In this document: piece by piece, positions 60,909 to 62,091 of the stretch | How the letters are laid out: each line of letters opens with the position of its first letter | Numbering within the stretch: the stretch's first letter is position 1 | Assembly: GCA_035527975.1 (NCBI GenBank) | Contig: DATKZM010000012.1 | Coordinates: 1-62,091, forward strand | Length of the DNA: 62,091 nt | Reading direction: 5' to 3' | DNA from: DATKZM01 sp035527975 | GTDB lineage: Bacteria; Pseudomonadota; Alphaproteobacteria; JAPULJ01 | Translations under genes and position numbers: made by a program | The notes under the pieces: model-generated | What the model was told of the DNA's origin: nothing | The model's input: the letters and a program-made list of their open reading frames with translations, nothing else | Databases searched by the model: none

Positions 60909-61475
60909 ATGAGCGAATCAGAGGGCCTGAACGTGCTTGGCATCTGCGGCAGCCTGCGCAAAGGCTCGTATAATCGGCGTCTGCTCGAAATCGCCAAGGA
61001 CCTGGCGCCCGATGGCCTGACGATTGATATCTACAAGAGCTTCGCCGACATCCCGGTCTACAACGGCGACGACGAGGACCGCGACGGCATTCCGGCCGCC
61101 GTGGTGCAGCTTCGCGAGGCGATCAGCGCCGCCGACGGTGTTCTGCTCGCAATGCCTGAATACAACTTCTCGATCCCGGGCGGCCTGAAGAACGCCTTCG
61201 ACTGGCTTTCGCGCAAGGACCAGCCCTTCACCGACAAGCCGATGGCCATCATGGGGGCCGCGGCCGGCGTGCTGGGCACCGGCCGCTCGCAGTACCACAT
61301 GCGTCAGTCGCTGGCCGCGCTCGGCGCGATCTTCATGCCGCGCCCGGAAGTTTTCGTTGCTGCGGCGCATACGAAATTCGACGCGGACGGTAACTTCACC
61401 GACGGGGTCGGCAAGACCCTGATCGGGGATCTGGTGGCGGCGTTTCAAAAATGGATACTGCAGGTGCGGCCGTAA
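60909..61475 (+). CDS. NADPH-dependent FMN reductase, ChrR-like
   Basis: A 188-residue flavodoxin-fold enzyme. FMN phosphate binding is by GSLRKGSYNRRLLEIA, and the second FMN motif PEYNFSIPGGLKNAFDWLSR closely follows the ChrR/YieF family of quinone, azo-dye and chromate reductases. Such enzymes reduce quinones by two electrons, limiting oxidative damage. It stands alone on the plus strand. AGGAG upstream supports the ATG at 60909. Confidence 0.9.
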   Translation: MSESEGLNVLGICGSLRKGSYNRRLLEIAKDLAPDGLTIDIYKSFADIPVYNGDDEDRDGIPAAVVQLREAISAADGVLLAMPEYNFSIPGGLKNAFDWLSRKDQPFTDKPMAIMGAAAGVLGTGRSQYHMRQSLAALGAIFMPRPEVFVAAAHTKFDADGNFTDGVGKTLIGDLVAAFQKWILQVRP

Positions 61476-61552
61476 CGCAGACATGCCATTCGGCTACCGG
61501 CGCCGGAAACACATTCGCCCGTTTGGCAGGGGCAGCGTCGTGGTGGGCGCGA

Positions 61553-61628
61553 TGGTGGGCGGTGACGGGATCGAACCGGCGACCTCCTCGGTGTAAACGA
61601 GGCGCTCTCCCAGCTGAGCTAACCGCCC
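61553..61628 (-). tRNA. tRNA-Val (anticodon TAC)
   Basis: A 76-base cloverleaf: acceptor GGGCGGT with ACCGCCC, D arm GCTCAGCTGGGAGAGC, anticodon TAC in GCCTCGTTTACACCGAGG, T arm GCCGGTTCGATCCCG[T]C and encoded CCA. Nine bases of its 3' end (TGGTGGGCG on the plus strand) are repeated 12 bases away at 61541-61549. Confidence 0.97.
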
Positions 61629-61721
61629 TGATGATCTGCATGATCTGCGCGCCACAATAGCGCGGGTTGCATGTGGTTGTTGCGACGGCCTGCGTAAAGG
61701 GGCGCGGCCGTCGCGCGTTAT

Positions 61722-61840
61722 CCCTCACCCTTCGACAGGCTCATGCTTCGACAGGCTCATGCTTCGACAGGCTCAGCATGAGGGCTGTGGCTTGTCGGTA
61801 CAACGCAAGTTCCTCACCCTGAGCTTGTCGAAGGGTGACG
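61722..61840. repeat. dispersed inverted repeat, family 1, copy 5 (expanded)
   Basis: The left side has three successive arms (CTTCGACAGGCTCATG twice, then CTTCGACAGGCTCAGCATG), an extension not seen in the other copies. The right arm is CCTCACCCTGAGCTTGTCGA. It lies between tRNA-Val and the terminator at 61.9 kb. Confidence 0.9.
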
Positions 61841-61888
61841 CTGTCGAAGAGTGGCCCCGGACCGGCCAAAAACCGAGACCCCAAACGA

Positions 61889-61922
61889 AAGGGGCCGGCC
61901 CCTTGTCGGCGGCCGGCCCCTT
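61889..61922 (-). terminator. strong intrinsic terminator near the right end
   Basis: AAGGGGCCGGCC (61889-61900) and GGCCGGCCCCTT (61911-61922) form a perfect 12-bp stem around a 10-base loop. Read on the minus strand it is followed by TCGTTT. It would end transcription coming from the right, where the gene is now interrupted by the insertion element. hupB normally lies on that side of tRNA-Val in this gene order, so it may be the hupB terminator (inference). Confidence 0.75.
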
Positions 61923-61956
61923 CCAAATTCAAAATTCCAGGTCTGCGCGACCGCTA

Positions 61957-62091
61957 GAGCGGATTCGACTTAATCCGGATCGTATCCAGCGGCTGCGAAG
62001 TAGTTCTGGCATTCGGTTGGCGTGAAGGCATCGAGGGTTTTGGCGATTGCGTCCCAGAGATCATCGACGGTTCTGGCGGCGGCTTTTCGGA
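61957..62091 (-). mobile_element. IS630-family insertion sequence, one end
   Basis: An element end begins next to a TA dinucleotide at 61955-61956, the IS630 target-site type, with AGAGCGGATTCGACTTAATC as the likely terminal sequence. It contains the transposase C-terminus and runs off the window edge. Confidence 0.7.
61970..62091 (-). CDS. IS630-family transposase, C-terminal fragment
   Basis: The last 39 codons of a transposase on the minus strand, entering from the right edge and ending in TAA at 61970-61972. The end reads LWDAIAKTLDAFTPTECQNY followed by FAAAGYDPD, the recognisable C-terminus of the DDE-type IS630 transposases. The catalytic part is outside the window. Confidence 0.8.
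   Translation of the reverse strand, partial: RKAAARTVDDLWDAIAKTLDAFTPTECQNYFAAAGYDPD

Noticed and set aside
61741..62025. Short open frames across the right-end repeat and terminator
   Set aside because: They consist of repeat arms and the terminator stem; only the IS630 transposase tail fits a protein family there.

Overview
The window is GC-rich and reads as an alphaproteobacterial chromosome fragment. The main evidence is gene order. On the minus strand, from right to left, it carries tRNA-Val, tRNA-Asp, nuoA to nuoN, birA, coaX, rnj, mce, DUF1467, proS, lolC/E, lolD, dnaE, rpsB, tsf, pyrH, frr, uppS, cdsA, dxr, rseP, bamA, ompH, fabZ, lpxA, lpxI and lpxB. gltA and gltX follow on the plus strand and a comEC fragment follows them on the minus strand. 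This long housekeeping series is typical of Rhizobiales/Rhodospirillales-like genomes. Other supporting traits are LpxI (DUF1009) rather than LpxH, an RNase J, a type III pantothenate kinase and a 14-gene complex I operon. I cannot name the genus.

Layout. 1-4.2 kb: truncated comEC, gltX, gltA and two small hypotheticals. 4.2-7.5 kb: a minus-strand operon of gloA, a ketosynthase-like/DUF35 fusion and a thiolase. 7.5-20.7 kb: lipid A, outer-membrane assembly, isoprenoid and phospholipid genes, then frr and pyrH. 20.7-22.9 kb: tsf and rpsB. 22.9-24.1 kb: a divergent methyltransferase/MarR pair around a perfect operator-like palindrome. 24.1-27.7 kb: dnaE. 27.9-30.0 kb: a PPOX flavoprotein and a UbiD-type decarboxylase on the plus strand. 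30.1-34.1 kb: lolD, lolC/E, a DJ-1 protein and proS. 34.3-39.3 kb: accessory genes (membrane protein, secreted protein, hydrolase, tag, DUF1467, mce, glycine-zipper protein). 39.5-42.8 kb: rnj, coaX and birA. 42.9-57.6 kb: complex I. 57.8-62.1 kb: two tRNAs flanking a HerA-like ATPase, a histidine kinase and an FMN reductase, then a repeat, a terminator and the end of an IS630-type element.

The core genes work together in three groups. The first makes the envelope: LpxA/D/I/B build lipid A, FabZ supplies hydroxyacyl metabolism, UppS, Dxr and CdsA supply polyprenyl and phospholipid precursors, and BamA, OmpH, RseP and LolCD assemble and monitor the outer membrane. The second is translation and replication (RpsB, Tsf, Frr, ProS, GltX, DnaE). 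The third is respiration (complex I, citrate synthase, with cofactor enzymes CoaX and BirA).

The least ordinary content lies in genes and repeats set into this backbone. There is a synthase-like/DUF35 fusion without the expected nucleophilic Cys or catalytic His. lpxD is displaced to the end of the lipid A cluster. The lolC/E-lolD junction is duplicated in tandem. Three families of dispersed inverted repeats occur, and three of their copies sit inside the nuo operon. A HerA ATPase is paired with a soluble histidine kinase. I saw no CRISPR array, prophage, rRNA or recognisable riboswitch. Nothing here is a clear-cut new system; the thiolase/KS-DUF35 operon and the HerA-kinase pair are the best candidates.
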